Assembly (NCBI RefSeq): GCF_015160855.1
Contig: NZ_CP063373.1
Coordinates: forward strand, 6,882,001-6,946,000
Direction of reading: 5' to 3'
DNA length: 64,000 nucleotides
Source: Streptomyces ferrugineus
GTDB lineage: Bacteria; Actinomycetota; Actinomycetes; Streptomycetales; Streptomycetaceae
The translations under genes and the position numbers were made by a program. The notes below the pieces were generated by a model, which saw nothing but the letters and a program-made list of their open reading frames with translations, made no database searches and was not told the origin of the DNA. This document shows, in pieces, positions 1-9,788 of this stretch (position 1 is its first letter; each line of letters begins with the position of its first letter).

Positions 1-1038
1 GGGGATGATCCGCGTGGCCCGCACGTCGGTGAAGCCCGCCTTCTCCATCTGGGAGACCAGTTCGTCGGCCTGGGGCAAGGGGCCGCCGAAGTCGGCGTAC
101 GTGAACCAGAGGTTGAGCACGTCGAGGCCGAGGTTGCCGCCGCCCTGACACGACGTGGTGAGCAGCATCCGGCCACCGGGGGCGAGGAGGGACCGAGCCC
201 GTTCGAGCGCCTCGACGCGCTCGGTCTCGGGGAAGTAGTAGATGTTGTTGTGGAGGGTGACCAGGTCGAACTGGGGCTGCAGGTCCAGCGTGCGCAGGTC
301 TCCCTGGCGGGTCTCCACACGCTCGGTGAGGCCCCATGCGGCCATGTTGTCGGCGGCACGCGCGGCGACTTCCTGCTGAAGGTCGACGGCGACCGCGGTC
401 AGCCGGGGGTTCGACTCGGCCGCGTATCGCACGTAGGCGCCCGTCCCGCAGCCGATCTCCAGCAGTCGGACCGGGCCCTCGCGGTCGAGCGTCCGGTCGA
501 TGGCCGCCTGGACCATTGAGCGCAGCGCCAGGGACGAGCGTGCGATGACGGTTCCGTCCTGGTCCTGAAGGGAGAAGCGGCGGCCGGCGGAGAGCATGCG
601 GGGCGCGTCCAGCAGCACCGGCACATGGAAGCGCAGGATCTCCTCGAGGGCTGCGGCGACGGCGTCGTTCCCGGGCTGGGCCAGGAGCCTGGCCGTGGGG
701 CTCTTGAGCCGGTAGCAGCCCTCGCGCCGACCCAACTCGCCCAGCCGGACGCCGGTTTCGAGCCAGGCCCTCAGCCGGGGACGGTCGTCCTCGGGGATGT
801 CCAGGTACTCGGCGAGGCTCTCGAGGTCGCACGGGCGCACCGCCAGGCACCGCAGCACGCCCGAGCCCGCGGCGGAGGCCAGGAACGCCGCCCGGTACAG
901 CGGGTTGACCAGTGCGGTCGACAGCGTCAGCAGCACCGGGTTGCGCGGGTCCGTGACGATCTTCGCCACGGTCAGCGCGTCCGTGAGCGGTTCCTCCACC
1001 CGGTGCTTGACGTTCCTGGCCAGGCTCAGCAGATCCAT
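1..1038 (-). CDS. redI: RedI-like O-methyltransferase (partial, runs off window)
   Basis: The frame is open from an ATG at 1038 to base 1 (346 residues, no stop), so the C terminus lies outside the window. Near residues 190-200 it has the SAM-binding loop LLEIGCGTGAY. An N-terminal all-helical part (about residues 30-110) looks like the dimerisation/winged-helix region of small-molecule O-methyltransferases. From known prodiginine pathways, RedI methylates the 4-hydroxyl of the bipyrrole intermediate on the way to 4-methoxy-2,2'-bipyrrole-5-carbaldehyde. Its start overlaps the end of the upstream thioesterase gene by 13 bp, so it is translationally coupled as the distal gene of the minus-strand operon. 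The family call is firm; the exact substrate is inferred from cluster context. Confidence 0.82.
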   Translation of the reverse strand, partial: MDLLSLARNVKHRVEEPLTDALTVAKIVTDPRNPVLLTLSTALVNPLYRAAFLASAAGSGVLRCLAVRPCDLESLAEYLDIPEDDRPRLRAWLETGVRLGELGRREGCYRLKSPTARLLAQPGNDAVAAALEEILRFHVPVLLDAPRMLSAGRRFSLQDQDGTVIARSSLALRSMVQAAIDRTLDREGPVRLLEIGCGTGAYVRYAAESNPRLTAVAVDLQQEVAARAADNMAAWGLTERVETRQGDLRTLDLQPQFDLVTLHNNIYYFPETERVEALERARSLLAPGGRMLLTTSCQGGGNLGLDVLNLWFTYADFGGPLPQADELVSQMEKAGFTDVRATRIIP

Positions 1039-1904
1039 GAGGGTTCCCTCTTCGCAGTGGGGAGTCGGTCTGGCGCGTCCGGGGCCGGCCTGCCCGGCTC
1101 GTCGGTGAGCCGGGCGAGTTCGCTCCGTATCTCGCGCAGGAGTGACGGCCGCGAGAGGCCGCTGAGGAAGAAGTGGTCGCCCTCCAGGTGGTGGTGGAGG
1201 AGGGAGCCGCTGGTGTACGACCGCCACGCCTCCACGGAGGGTCGCGGCGCGATGGGGTCGCGGGTGGCCGAGAACGCGGTCATGGGACAGTCCAGCGGGG
1301 CCCGCGGTACCCAGCGGTACTCCTCGCACACCGTCAGGTCGGCGCGCAGCACCGGCAGTCGACGGTCCAGGTAGGCGCTGCCGATGGTGTGGTCGTCGCC
1401 GAGGCCGCCGAGGGCGGCCACCAACTGCCGCAGGTCCGCGTCGGACAGCGTCCGGTCGTCGCGGTCGCCGTAGAGGTGGGGCGCCCTGCTCCCGGACACG
1501 AACAGGTGCCGAGGGGCGCTGTGTCCTCGATCGCGCAGCTCGCAGGCGACCTCGTAGGCGAGAAGCGCGCCCATGCTGTGGCCGAACAGGGCGTAGTCAT
1601 GGGCGAGTTCACCCTGAACCAGCGCTTCCGCGATATCGCGGACCAGTGGTCCCATGGCGGAGTAGGGCCTCTCGCGCATCCGCAGACCGCGACCGGGCAG
1701 CAGGACGGGGACGACCTGCACGCCCGCACCCAGCGGGGCGTCCCAGCCGCGGTACACGGAGGGAGTGCCGCCCGCGTACGGGAAGCAGATCAGTCGTAGC
1801 GGCGCGGCATGAGCTCCACTCGCGGGCGTGAGCCCCGGGAACCAGCCGACGGCGGGTGGCCGCGGGGCCGTGGCGGGCCCCGGCGGCCGCTCGGTGATGG
1901 GCAC
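1026..1904 (-). CDS. redJ: Type II thioesterase RedJ
   Basis: A 292-residue alpha/beta hydrolase of the thioesterase II family. The nucleophile motif GHSMGA has Ser at about residue 110, and a late EGDHFFL segment supplies the catalytic His. RedJ of Streptomyces coelicolor is known to release the C12 acyl chain from the dedicated carrier protein RedQ, giving free dodecanoate for activation by RedL. The gene lies 55 bp downstream of the redL-redK fusion and overlaps redI, so it belongs to the same operon. A proline-rich N-terminal extension of about 30 residues precedes the hydrolase core, so the true start could be slightly downstream. Confidence 0.88.
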   Translation of the reverse strand: MPITERPPGPATAPRPPAVGWFPGLTPASGAHAAPLRLICFPYAGGTPSVYRGWDAPLGAGVQVVPVLLPGRGLRMRERPYSAMGPLVRDIAEALVQGELAHDYALFGHSMGALLAYEVACELRDRGHSAPRHLFVSGSRAPHLYGDRDDRTLSDADLRQLVAALGGLGDDHTIGSAYLDRRLPVLRADLTVCEEYRWVPRAPLDCPMTAFSATRDPIAPRPSVEAWRSYTSGSLLHHHLEGDHFFLSGLSRPSLLREIRSELARLTDEPGRPAPDAPDRLPTAKREPSWIC

Positions 1905-1959
1905 GTGGATCCTCGCAGTCCTCGGTCGTCGCTGTTCGTGGGTGTTGGGGGTGCCGGTT

Positions 1960-4900
1960 TCAGCGGGGGACGTGCTTGCGGCCCTCGGGCGAGTTCAGCC
2001 AGGCCAGGGTGAGGTCCATGCCTTCCTGGAAGCCGACCTCGCTCTTGAAGCCGAAGTCGTCCCGGGCGCGGTCGATGGCGTAGGACTGGTCCCGGTCGAA
2101 GAGATGGACGGCGTGCCGGGTGAGGACCGGGCGGGCCTTGACCCCCAGGGCGCCGTAGATCTTCTCGGACGCCGTGGCCACGCCGCGCGCCAGCGGCGTC
2201 GGCAGGCTGAAGGCCGGCGGCCGGACGCCCAGGCCGTGCGCCAGTGCCTCCACGTACTCGCGCCAGGTCGTCAGATCGGGGTCGCGCAGGTTGTACGCCC
2301 GGCCGGCAGCGGTCTCGGAGGTGCAGGCGGCGATCATGCCGTCGACGAGGTTGCCCACGTAGACGAGTCCGGCCGGAACGTCACCCCGGCGGATGTAGAC
2401 CATCTGCCTGGTCAGCAGGAGGGTCGCGATCTCGATCACGAAGTCCTTGCTGCGCGGCCCGTAGACCGAGACCGGCCGCACGACGGTCAGTGGCAGTCCG
2501 GCTCGCTCGGCCGCCTCCCGCACGGCGCGCTCGCCCAGCACCTTGCTGCGGTTGTACGGCAGCCCGATGTCCCGCGGTTGGGCGGACTCGTCGCAGGGCC
2601 TGGCCGGGTAGCCGTAGACGTCGGTGGTACTGACATGCAGGAAGCGTTCGACGGTTCCCGCGTGGTGCGCGGCCTCGACGAGGCGGCGGCTGCCGTCGAC
2701 GTTGATGCTCCGGAACTCCTCCCAGGGGCCCCAGTCGGCGGACATCCCGGTGCAGTTGTAGACGTGCCGTACGCCGGCCGTGGCACGGCGCAGGCTGTCG
2801 GGGTCGCCGAGGTCACCGGTGGCGATCTCGACGTCGACGCCGTCGAAGGCGGAGCGGTCGCTGCCGTCGCGGACCAGCACCCGTACGCGGTGGCCGTGTT
2901 CGGCCAGCCGCCGGGCCAGGTGCCCTCCGATGAAGCCGCTCGCGCCCGCGACCAGCACGTCCGCGCCGGAGTCGGGCACAGGGACATGCGGGTGTTGCGC
3001 AGCGGCCTCCGGCAGGGCTTCGGACGCGGTCACGCCGAGTGCGGTCCGCTCCGCCGCCTCGGAGGCCGTGGGGGGCTTCTCGGTCGCGTGGTCTGCCATG
3101 GCACGCCCCAGGATGTCGAGGGAATGTTCCAGGTCTTCTTCGCTGTGGTCGGCGTTGATGAAGAAGCGCAGGCGGCACTCGTCGCGAGCGACGGCGGGGT
3201 AGCCGATGGGCATCACGTTCACGCCCCGCTCCAGCAGGGTGTTGGACAGCGCCATCGTCTTCTCCCAGTCGCCGATGATGACGGGGATCACCGCGGACGC
3301 GCGGGAGACGCCGATGTCGAGGCCGCGGGCCCGGGCCTCGTCGCGGAAGTGCTCGGCCAGGCGCCGTACCCGGGCCACCCGCTGCGGATCGTCCTTGACG
3401 ACCCGGATCGCCTCCAGGGCCGCGGCCGTGTTCGCCGGCGAGATTCCCGTGCTGAAGATGTGCAGGGGCGCGGTGAACCTGAGGTACTCGATGAGCGGGC
3501 CGCGGGCGGCGATGTAGCCGCCGAGGCTGCCGAGGGCCTTGCTGAGCGTGCCCATCCACAGGTCGACGTCGCGGCGGTCGATGCCGAAGTACTCGCCGAT
3601 GCCCCGGCCCGTGCGGCCCAGTACACCGATGGAGTGGGCCTCGTCGATCATCAGCATCGCGCCGTGGCGCCGCTTGACCTCGATGAACCGGAGCAGGTCG
3701 GGGATGTCGCCGTCCTGGCTGTAGGCGCCCTCGATGAGCACCAGTGCCCGGCGGTGCTGCGCGCGCAGTGAACCCAGCATCGAGTCCAGGGCCCGCCAGT
3801 CGTTGTGCGGGAACGGCCTGCGCCGCGCTCCGGACAGGATGGAGCCGCGTACGGCGCTGTCGTGGATCCACTCGTCGTGCAGAACCAGGTCCTCGGGGCC
3901 GAGGATGTGGCCGATCGTCGCCACGTTGGTGGCATGGCCCCCGGCGAAGACGATCGCGTCCTCCGTGCCGAGGAAGGAGGCGATCTCGGCATCCAGTTCG
4001 TGGTGCAGCGGCGTCTCGCCGAACAGCAGCGGCGTCGCCGAACTGGACGTGCCGTAGCGGTCGATGGCCTCCTGCGCCGCCTGGCGCACGCGCGGGTGAT
4101 GGGACAGCGCGAGGTAGTTGAAGGACGCGAAGTTCAGCACGGTACGGCCGTCGACGGTGGCGCGCCCCGCGTTGTGCCCCTCGTGGATACGGCCGTACGG
4201 GTTGGCGCCGCTCGACCTGGCCTGGCGCAGCCTGCCCTGCAGCTCCGCGAACTCGGGCCACTCCTCGAACTCCCGCTCCTGCCGGACCGTGCGTTCTCGG
4301 CGGGGTTCAGGCACGGGTTCACCGCTCGCGACGTCCGGTGCCGCCTCCGGGCCGAGCAGGTCCGCCAGCTCCCGGACGCTGGGGTCGTCGGACAGCGACT
4401 CCCGGTGCCTCTCCAGGCATCCGGGGTACTGGCGGGCCAGCGCCCGCTCCAGTTCGGTACGCATCAGGGAGTCGAAACCGAGGTCCCTGCCCAGGTGCGC
4501 GTCGAGCGAGATCTGGTCGACGGAGAAGGAGCACACCCGTGCGACGTGGTCGAGGATCACCTGGCGAACGTCCGGCGCGGTGGTGGCGGCCGGACGCGTC
4601 GCCGTCCGCTCTGCGGCGTCACGGCGCTCGTCCCGCACGATCGCGTCGGTCGCTTCAGTCGCTTCAGTCGCTTCAGTCGCTTCAGTCGCTTCAGTCGCGG
4701 GATTCTGCATCTCCGGGGCCTCCTGCGTGGGCGACGTGAACCAGTACGGCTGTCGCTCGAAGACCGTGTGCGGTACGGACACACGGGCTCGCCGGTGCCC
4801 CTCGTCGAGCGCCGCCCAGTCCACCTCGCCGCCGGCGCAGTGGAGGCGGCCGAGCGACTGCAGGAGGGTCTCCCAGTCGGAGCTGCCCACCGGACCGCCC

Positions 4901-7900
4901 CTGCGCAGCGAGGGAAGCCACAGCATCGGGTTCTCGCTGTCCGGGGACGTCGTCGTGCGTGCCAGATTGAGCAGGGTGGGGTGTGGGCCGATCTCGATGA
5001 ACGTGTCACAGCCCAGGCGCCGCAGCGTCGCGAATCCGTCGGCGAAGCGGACCGTGCCGAGCATGTGCTCCGCCAGGTCGTCGGCGCCGATGCGTCCGGT
5101 GATCTGCTCGCCGGTGCCGTCGAAGACCCACGGGATGCGCGGCTCCGCGAACCTCACGGCACGGGCCGCCTCCCGCAGCGGCCCCGCAGCGCCGGCCATC
5201 AGCGCGGAGTGGAAGGCGTGCGAGACCGCCAGTGGCCGCACCACGACGGTCCGGTTCTGGAGCAGGGACCCGGCTTCGTCGATCTCCTCCCGGGCCCCGG
5301 AGAGGACCAGGTGGCCGGGAGCGTTGACGGCGGCCACCGAGATGGAGGCGAACGCGTCGGCCACAGAGTGGATCACGTCCGCGGCTCCGACGCACGCGAT
5401 CATCGCGCCGTCGCCCGGCTGTTCGTCCATGTGCCGACCGCGTACGGCCGCCAGCGTCAGCGCGTCCTCCAGCGACATCACTCCGGCCACACACGCGGCG
5501 CCGTACGCCCCGATGCTGTGGCCGAGCAGCGCGGCCGGCCGCACGCCCAGCGACATCCACACCTCGGCGAGGGCCACCTCCAGCGCCACCAGGGCGGGTT
5601 GGCAGTAGCGGGTGCTGCCCAGCCGGGCTCCGCCGCCCTCGGCGAAGAGCAGGTCCGGCAGCGGCACACCGAGGTAGGGACGCAGCACGCCGTCCGCGCG
5701 GTCGATGGTGCGGGCGAAGCCGCCGTGGGTGTCGTAGAAGCCCTTGCCCATGCCGGTGTACTGGGTGCCCTGGCCGCTGAAGAGGAAGGCCGTCTTCGGT
5801 GCCGGGCCGGAGCGGGGCCGGTCGCGGACCACGGCGGTCGACGCCTCGCCGCGGACCAGGGCGTCGAGTGCGGTGTCCAGTGCTTCGGCGGAGCCGCCGG
5901 TGACGACTGCCCGGTGGCCGAGGCGGGGGCGGCCCGTGTTCGCCGTGTGGCACAGGTCGGCGATGGCCGCGTCCGGACGGGCGGCCAGGTGGGTGCGCCA
6001 CTTCTGGGCCAGGGCGGTGAGGGCGGTCGGGGTGTGGGCCGAGAGGCACAACGCGTGCACCGGGCGCTTGGGTGGAACCGTCTCGCCCCGGGTCGGCTCG
6101 GGGGCCGCCTCGAGGATCAGGTGCGCGTTGGCGCCGCCGAACCCGAAGGAGCTGACGGCGGCCCGTGCGACGGTTCCTTCCGGAAGGCTCGTGAGTCGCG
6201 TCGGCACGTCGAGCGCCGCGTCGCGCACCAGACGGCGGTTCACGGTGCGCAGGTGCAGGGTCGGTGGTACCTGGCGGTGGCGCACGACGTGGGCCGCCTT
6301 GATCAGGCCGGCGATGCCCGCGGCCGCTTCCAGGTGACCGATGTTGGTCTTGACGGATCCGACGAGGCAGGGCTCGCCCTCCGTACGGTCCCGGCCGTAG
6401 ACGGCGGCCAGTGCCTCCCACTCGACGGGGTCACCGAGCGCGGTCCCGGTGCCGTGGGCCTCGACGTAGTGGATCTCACCGGGGGCCAGGCCGGCCTGGT
6501 CCAGGGCCCGTTCGCAGACGGCACGCTGCGCCGAACCCTTCGGAGCCGTCAGACCGTTGCTCCGGCCGCCGTGTCCCGTCGCCGAGCCCCGGATCACGGC
6601 GTGGATCCGGTCGCCGTCGGCGAGTGCGGCGGAGAGGGGCTTCAGCAGGACGAGGCCCGCGCCCTCACCGCGCGCATAGCCGTTGGCGGAGTCGTCGAAG
6701 GTGCGGCAACGGCCCTGTGGCGACAGCATGTTGCCCGCGGCGAAGGCCACGGAGAGACCCGGCGTGACCATGAGGTTCACACCGCCTACGAGCGCCGCCG
6801 TGCACTCCTTGCGGCGCAGGCTGTCACAGGCGAGGTGGACGGCCAGCAGGGACGACGAGCACGCCGTGTCGACGGCGAGGCTCGGCCCGTGCAGGTCGAG
6901 CGTGTACGACAGCCTGTTCGCGGCCATGGAGTGGGCGTTGCCGGTGGCGCCGTGGACGTCGATGGCCTCCAGTCGGCCCATCTGCAGTTCGGAGTAGTCG
7001 TGGCTGCTGATGCCGACGAAGACTCCGGTGGCGCTGCCGGCGAGCCGGCCCGGATCGAGGCCGGCGTCGTCCAGGGTCTGCCAGGCGACTTCGAGGAGCA
7101 GCCGCTGCTGCGGGTCCGTGCGGATGGCCTCCCTCGCCGACATGCCGAAGAAGAGGGCGTCGAACTCGTCGACGCGGTCGAGGAAGCCGCCGTATGCCGG
7201 GGCGTTGACCCGATCGGCGTCCCAGCGGCCGCGGGGCACCTCGGTGATCGCGTCGCGGCCGTCCACGAGGAGCCGCCAGAAGCTGTCCGCGTCGGGCGCC
7301 CCGGGGAAGCGGCAGCCGACACCGACGATCGCGATGGGCTCGTCCGCGCCGCCGCCCACGGCCGCGGGCGTGGCCGGTTCCCGGGCCTCGTCGAGGGACG
7401 CGTCCCCGACCGGGGCGTCCGCGCGGTGCCCCTCGGCAAAGTGCGCGTCATCTGCCGCCGCGGGCGCGTGGTCGGCGCCGAGGTGATGGGCGATGGCGCG
7501 CACCGTCGGGTGGTCGAAGGCCGCGCCGGTGGTGACCTCACGCCCCGTCACCGAGCCGAGTTCGGTCACGATCTCCACGGCCTGCTTCGAATCCAGTCCC
7601 AAGGACGCCAGCGGCTTGGTGGGGTCGACCGCCGCCCTCGGCAGTCCCAGACGGTCCGCGATCCGCTGGATGAGCCAGCCCTCGAGGGCCTCGGGCCCGT
7701 GCGGCGCCGTGCCCGCCCCGGGCCGTTCGCCGAGGAAGAGGGCGATCAGCGTGTCGACCCGTGGCCGCACGAGCAGTTCGCCGAACGGGATCGCGGTGCC
7801 GAGCCGCCGCTCCAGCTCGCGCACGGTCGTCAGGAGCGTCGGGTGGTCGAGATCCAGCTCGGCGAACGTCCAGTCGGTGATGTCCGGGGCGTCGTCCGCC

Positions 7901-9777
7901 GGGGCGACTCCGGTCAGTGCCTCGGTCACCGAGTCGATCACCAGTCGCCTGCGCCGGTCGGCGGGCAACCCGGTGAGCGGCCCGCCGGAAGCGGGCACCT
8001 CGGTGTCCCGTGTGACACTGGCCGCGATCGGGGTGAGCCTGAGATCGAGGAAGTCCCGCTTGGACGCCTGGCGCTGGATCTTGCCGCTGGTCGTCTTGTG
8101 CAAGGTCGACCGCTTGAGCAGGAGGACGGCGTGCGGTGTGACGTCGTGCGCCTCGGCGATGGCGGTGCGCAGCCGGGCCAGCAGCGCAGGCGCGTTCGCG
8201 ACGCGCCGGCCCTCGACCTCGTAGGCGACGACCATCTCCTCGGCGCCGTCCACCTCCACCGAGAACACGGCACCACTGCCCGTACGGAGACACTCGTCGG
8301 TCTGCTCCGCGGTCAGCTCGATGTCGTGCGGGTAGTGATTGCGGCCCTGCACGATGACGACGTCCTTGGTGCGGCCGACGACATACAGGTCGCCGTCGCG
8401 CAGGAAGCCCAGGTCGCCGGTGCGCAGATGGGGTGTGTCGCCCTCGCCCTCGATACGGGCCCGGAAGGCCTCGTCGGTGGCCTCGGGCCGACGCCAGTAG
8501 CCGTGGGCGACGTTGCCCCCGGCGATCCAGATCTCCCCGATCCGGTCCCGCGTCGTGATCCGTCGCCGCGTGCTCGGGTCGACGATCGCGACGTCCACGC
8601 CGTCGACAGCCGGGCCGCATCCGACGACCTCGGTCACCCGAACGTCATCCGTCCCGGCCACGGGCTGGACGGTGCCGTCCCCCAGGGCCCGGGACGCGAA
8701 GGTGCCGACGGTGGGCGCCACGTCGGCCGGCACGCCGGTCACCATCAGCGTCGCCTCTGCGAGGCCGTAGCAGGGCAGGAGGGCGCTTTCCCGGAAGCCG
8801 CGGGACGCGAAGCGGTCGGTGAAGCGCCGCAGTGTGTCGGCGCGCACCGGCTCGGCGCCGTTCAGCGCCAGCCGCCAGTGGCTCAGGTCCAGGCCCTCGC
8901 ACTGCTCGTCCGTGATCCTCCGGACGCTGTGCTCGAAGCCGAAGTTGGGCGCGACGCTGGTGGAGGCCCGGGTGCGGGACAGTGTCTCCAGCCACAGCAG
9001 CGGCTGCCGTACGAAGGACATGGGCGCCATCAGGTGTGCGGGGAACCCCCCGTACAGCGGGGTCAGGATGCCGCCGATGAGGCCCATGTCGTGGTACGGC
9101 GGCAGCCAGGAGACCATGGCCGAGTCGGCGTCGTGCCGCAGTCGCCGGTGGATCGCGCGGAGGTTGTGCATCAGGTTGTCGTCGCCGACCATGACGCCTT
9201 TGGGGGACGACGTCGAGCCCGAGGTGTACTGGAGGAAGGCCGTCGCCTGCCCCTCGGGCCCCGGGGCGCGCCAGTCGTCGGCGTCGGTGGTGTCGGGTCC
9301 GCCGCTCACCAGCCAGCGCAGGCCGCCCAGGCCGAGCGCGGCGAGTTCGTCGTGCCGGTCGGCCACGAAGCGGGAGATCTCCCCGGTCGTCAGCGCGTGG
9401 GTGGCCCTTGCGTCCCGGGCGATCGCGGCGAGACGGGGCATGGTGTGGCCGAACCGCCGGGTGTCCGGTGGGTATGCCGGTACGGCGATGGCTCCCGCGT
9501 ACAGGCAGCCGAGGAATCCGGCGATGTAGTCGAGCCCCGGCGGGTGGAGCAGCAGGACCGGCTTGCCAGCCAGGTTCTCGCGCTGCAGGAGGGCGGCCAC
9601 CGTCCTGACGCGCAGATCGAGTTCACGGTAGGTGAGCGACTCGCCGTCGCCGCCGGCGCCGGTGAGAAAGCGGTACGCGAGGGCGTCCGGGCGCTGTTCG
9701 CAGTGGTGTCGCAGGAGCCCGGCAACTGTCCTCGGTTCCTCACCCCGGCGGGGAGTGCCACTCGGGCCTTGGTTCAT
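1960..9777 (-). CDS. redL: RedL-RedK fusion: FAAL-ACP-KS-AT-ACP-oxoamine synthase-NAD reductase
   Basis: A 2605-residue modular enzyme. Domains in order: fatty acyl-AMP ligase (about 1-600, with YTSGSTSSPKG and the TGDLGF region); acyl carrier domain with LGLDS (Ser near 726); ketosynthase (about 835-1260, Cys near 970 in DTACSSS, plus HGTGT and NIGH); acyltransferase (about 1345-1640, GHSIG and HAFH, typical for malonyl); a short Ala-Thr-Glu repeat linker; second carrier domain (LGFDS near 1768); PLP-dependent alpha-oxoamine synthase (about 1860-2230, DEAHSIG at 2045, TLSKALG lysine); and a short-chain epimerase/reductase (about 2270-2605, GASGFIGG and a YNRSK catalytic pair). Known RedL activates dodecanoate, extends it with malonate and condenses with glycine; RedK, a separate protein in S. 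coelicolor, reduces the resulting pyrrolinone to 2-undecylpyrrole. Here both are one polypeptide. ATG 9777 follows GGAG; redM ends 11 bp upstream. Confidence 0.93.
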   Translation of the reverse strand: MNQGPSGTPRRGEEPRTVAGLLRHHCEQRPDALAYRFLTGAGGDGESLTYRELDLRVRTVAALLQRENLAGKPVLLLHPPGLDYIAGFLGCLYAGAIAVPAYPPDTRRFGHTMPRLAAIARDARATHALTTGEISRFVADRHDELAALGLGGLRWLVSGGPDTTDADDWRAPGPEGQATAFLQYTSGSTSSPKGVMVGDDNLMHNLRAIHRRLRHDADSAMVSWLPPYHDMGLIGGILTPLYGGFPAHLMAPMSFVRQPLLWLETLSRTRASTSVAPNFGFEHSVRRITDEQCEGLDLSHWRLALNGAEPVRADTLRRFTDRFASRGFRESALLPCYGLAEATLMVTGVPADVAPTVGTFASRALGDGTVQPVAGTDDVRVTEVVGCGPAVDGVDVAIVDPSTRRRITTRDRIGEIWIAGGNVAHGYWRRPEATDEAFRARIEGEGDTPHLRTGDLGFLRDGDLYVVGRTKDVVIVQGRNHYPHDIELTAEQTDECLRTGSGAVFSVEVDGAEEMVVAYEVEGRRVANAPALLARLRTAIAEAHDVTPHAVLLLKRSTLHKTTSGKIQRQASKRDFLDLRLTPIAASVTRDTEVPASGGPLTGLPADRRRRLVIDSVTEALTGVAPADDAPDITDWTFAELDLDHPTLLTTVRELERRLGTAIPFGELLVRPRVDTLIALFLGERPGAGTAPHGPEALEGWLIQRIADRLGLPRAAVDPTKPLASLGLDSKQAVEIVTELGSVTGREVTTGAAFDHPTVRAIAHHLGADHAPAAADDAHFAEGHRADAPVGDASLDEAREPATPAAVGGGADEPIAIVGVGCRFPGAPDADSFWRLLVDGRDAITEVPRGRWDADRVNAPAYGGFLDRVDEFDALFFGMSAREAIRTDPQQRLLLEVAWQTLDDAGLDPGRLAGSATGVFVGISSHDYSELQMGRLEAIDVHGATGNAHSMAANRLSYTLDLHGPSLAVDTACSSSLLAVHLACDSLRRKECTAALVGGVNLMVTPGLSVAFAAGNMLSPQGRCRTFDDSANGYARGEGAGLVLLKPLSAALADGDRIHAVIRGSATGHGGRSNGLTAPKGSAQRAVCERALDQAGLAPGEIHYVEAHGTGTALGDPVEWEALAAVYGRDRTEGEPCLVGSVKTNIGHLEAAAGIAGLIKAAHVVRHRQVPPTLHLRTVNRRLVRDAALDVPTRLTSLPEGTVARAAVSSFGFGGANAHLILEAAPEPTRGETVPPKRPVHALCLSAHTPTALTALAQKWRTHLAARPDAAIADLCHTANTGRPRLGHRAVVTGGSAEALDTALDALVRGEASTAVVRDRPRSGPAPKTAFLFSGQGTQYTGMGKGFYDTHGGFARTIDRADGVLRPYLGVPLPDLLFAEGGGARLGSTRYCQPALVALEVALAEVWMSLGVRPAALLGHSIGAYGAACVAGVMSLEDALTLAAVRGRHMDEQPGDGAMIACVGAADVIHSVADAFASISVAAVNAPGHLVLSGAREEIDEAGSLLQNRTVVVRPLAVSHAFHSALMAGAAGPLREAARAVRFAEPRIPWVFDGTGEQITGRIGADDLAEHMLGTVRFADGFATLRRLGCDTFIEIGPHPTLLNLARTTTSPDSENPMLWLPSLRRGGPVGSSDWETLLQSLGRLHCAGGEVDWAALDEGHRRARVSVPHTVFERQPYWFTSPTQEAPEMQNPATEATEATEATEATEATDAIVRDERRDAAERTATRPAATTAPDVRQVILDHVARVCSFSVDQISLDAHLGRDLGFDSLMRTELERALARQYPGCLERHRESLSDDPSVRELADLLGPEAAPDVASGEPVPEPRRERTVRQEREFEEWPEFAELQGRLRQARSSGANPYGRIHEGHNAGRATVDGRTVLNFASFNYLALSHHPRVRQAAQEAIDRYGTSSSATPLLFGETPLHHELDAEIASFLGTEDAIVFAGGHATNVATIGHILGPEDLVLHDEWIHDSAVRGSILSGARRRPFPHNDWRALDSMLGSLRAQHRRALVLIEGAYSQDGDIPDLLRFIEVKRRHGAMLMIDEAHSIGVLGRTGRGIGEYFGIDRRDVDLWMGTLSKALGSLGGYIAARGPLIEYLRFTAPLHIFSTGISPANTAAALEAIRVVKDDPQRVARVRRLAEHFRDEARARGLDIGVSRASAVIPVIIGDWEKTMALSNTLLERGVNVMPIGYPAVARDECRLRFFINADHSEEDLEHSLDILGRAMADHATEKPPTASEAAERTALGVTASEALPEAAAQHPHVPVPDSGADVLVAGASGFIGGHLARRLAEHGHRVRVLVRDGSDRSAFDGVDVEIATGDLGDPDSLRRATAGVRHVYNCTGMSADWGPWEEFRSINVDGSRRLVEAAHHAGTVERFLHVSTTDVYGYPARPCDESAQPRDIGLPYNRSKVLGERAVREAAERAGLPLTVVRPVSVYGPRSKDFVIEIATLLLTRQMVYIRRGDVPAGLVYVGNLVDGMIAACTSETAAGRAYNLRDPDLTTWREYVEALAHGLGVRPPAFSLPTPLARGVATASEKIYGALGVKARPVLTRHAVHLFDRDQSYAIDRARDDFGFKSEVGFQEGMDLTLAWLNSPEGRKHVPR
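4651..4695 (-). repeat. Five perfect 9-bp tandem copies inside redL
   Basis: CGCTTCAGT on the plus strand is repeated five times without mismatch. On the coding strand it gives an Ala-Thr-Glu tripeptide run between the acyltransferase and the second carrier domain. A diverged unit precedes it. The length is a multiple of three, so copy-number change would lengthen or shorten the linker without breaking the frame. Confidence 0.95.
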
Positions 9778-9788
9778 GAGCGTCTCCG

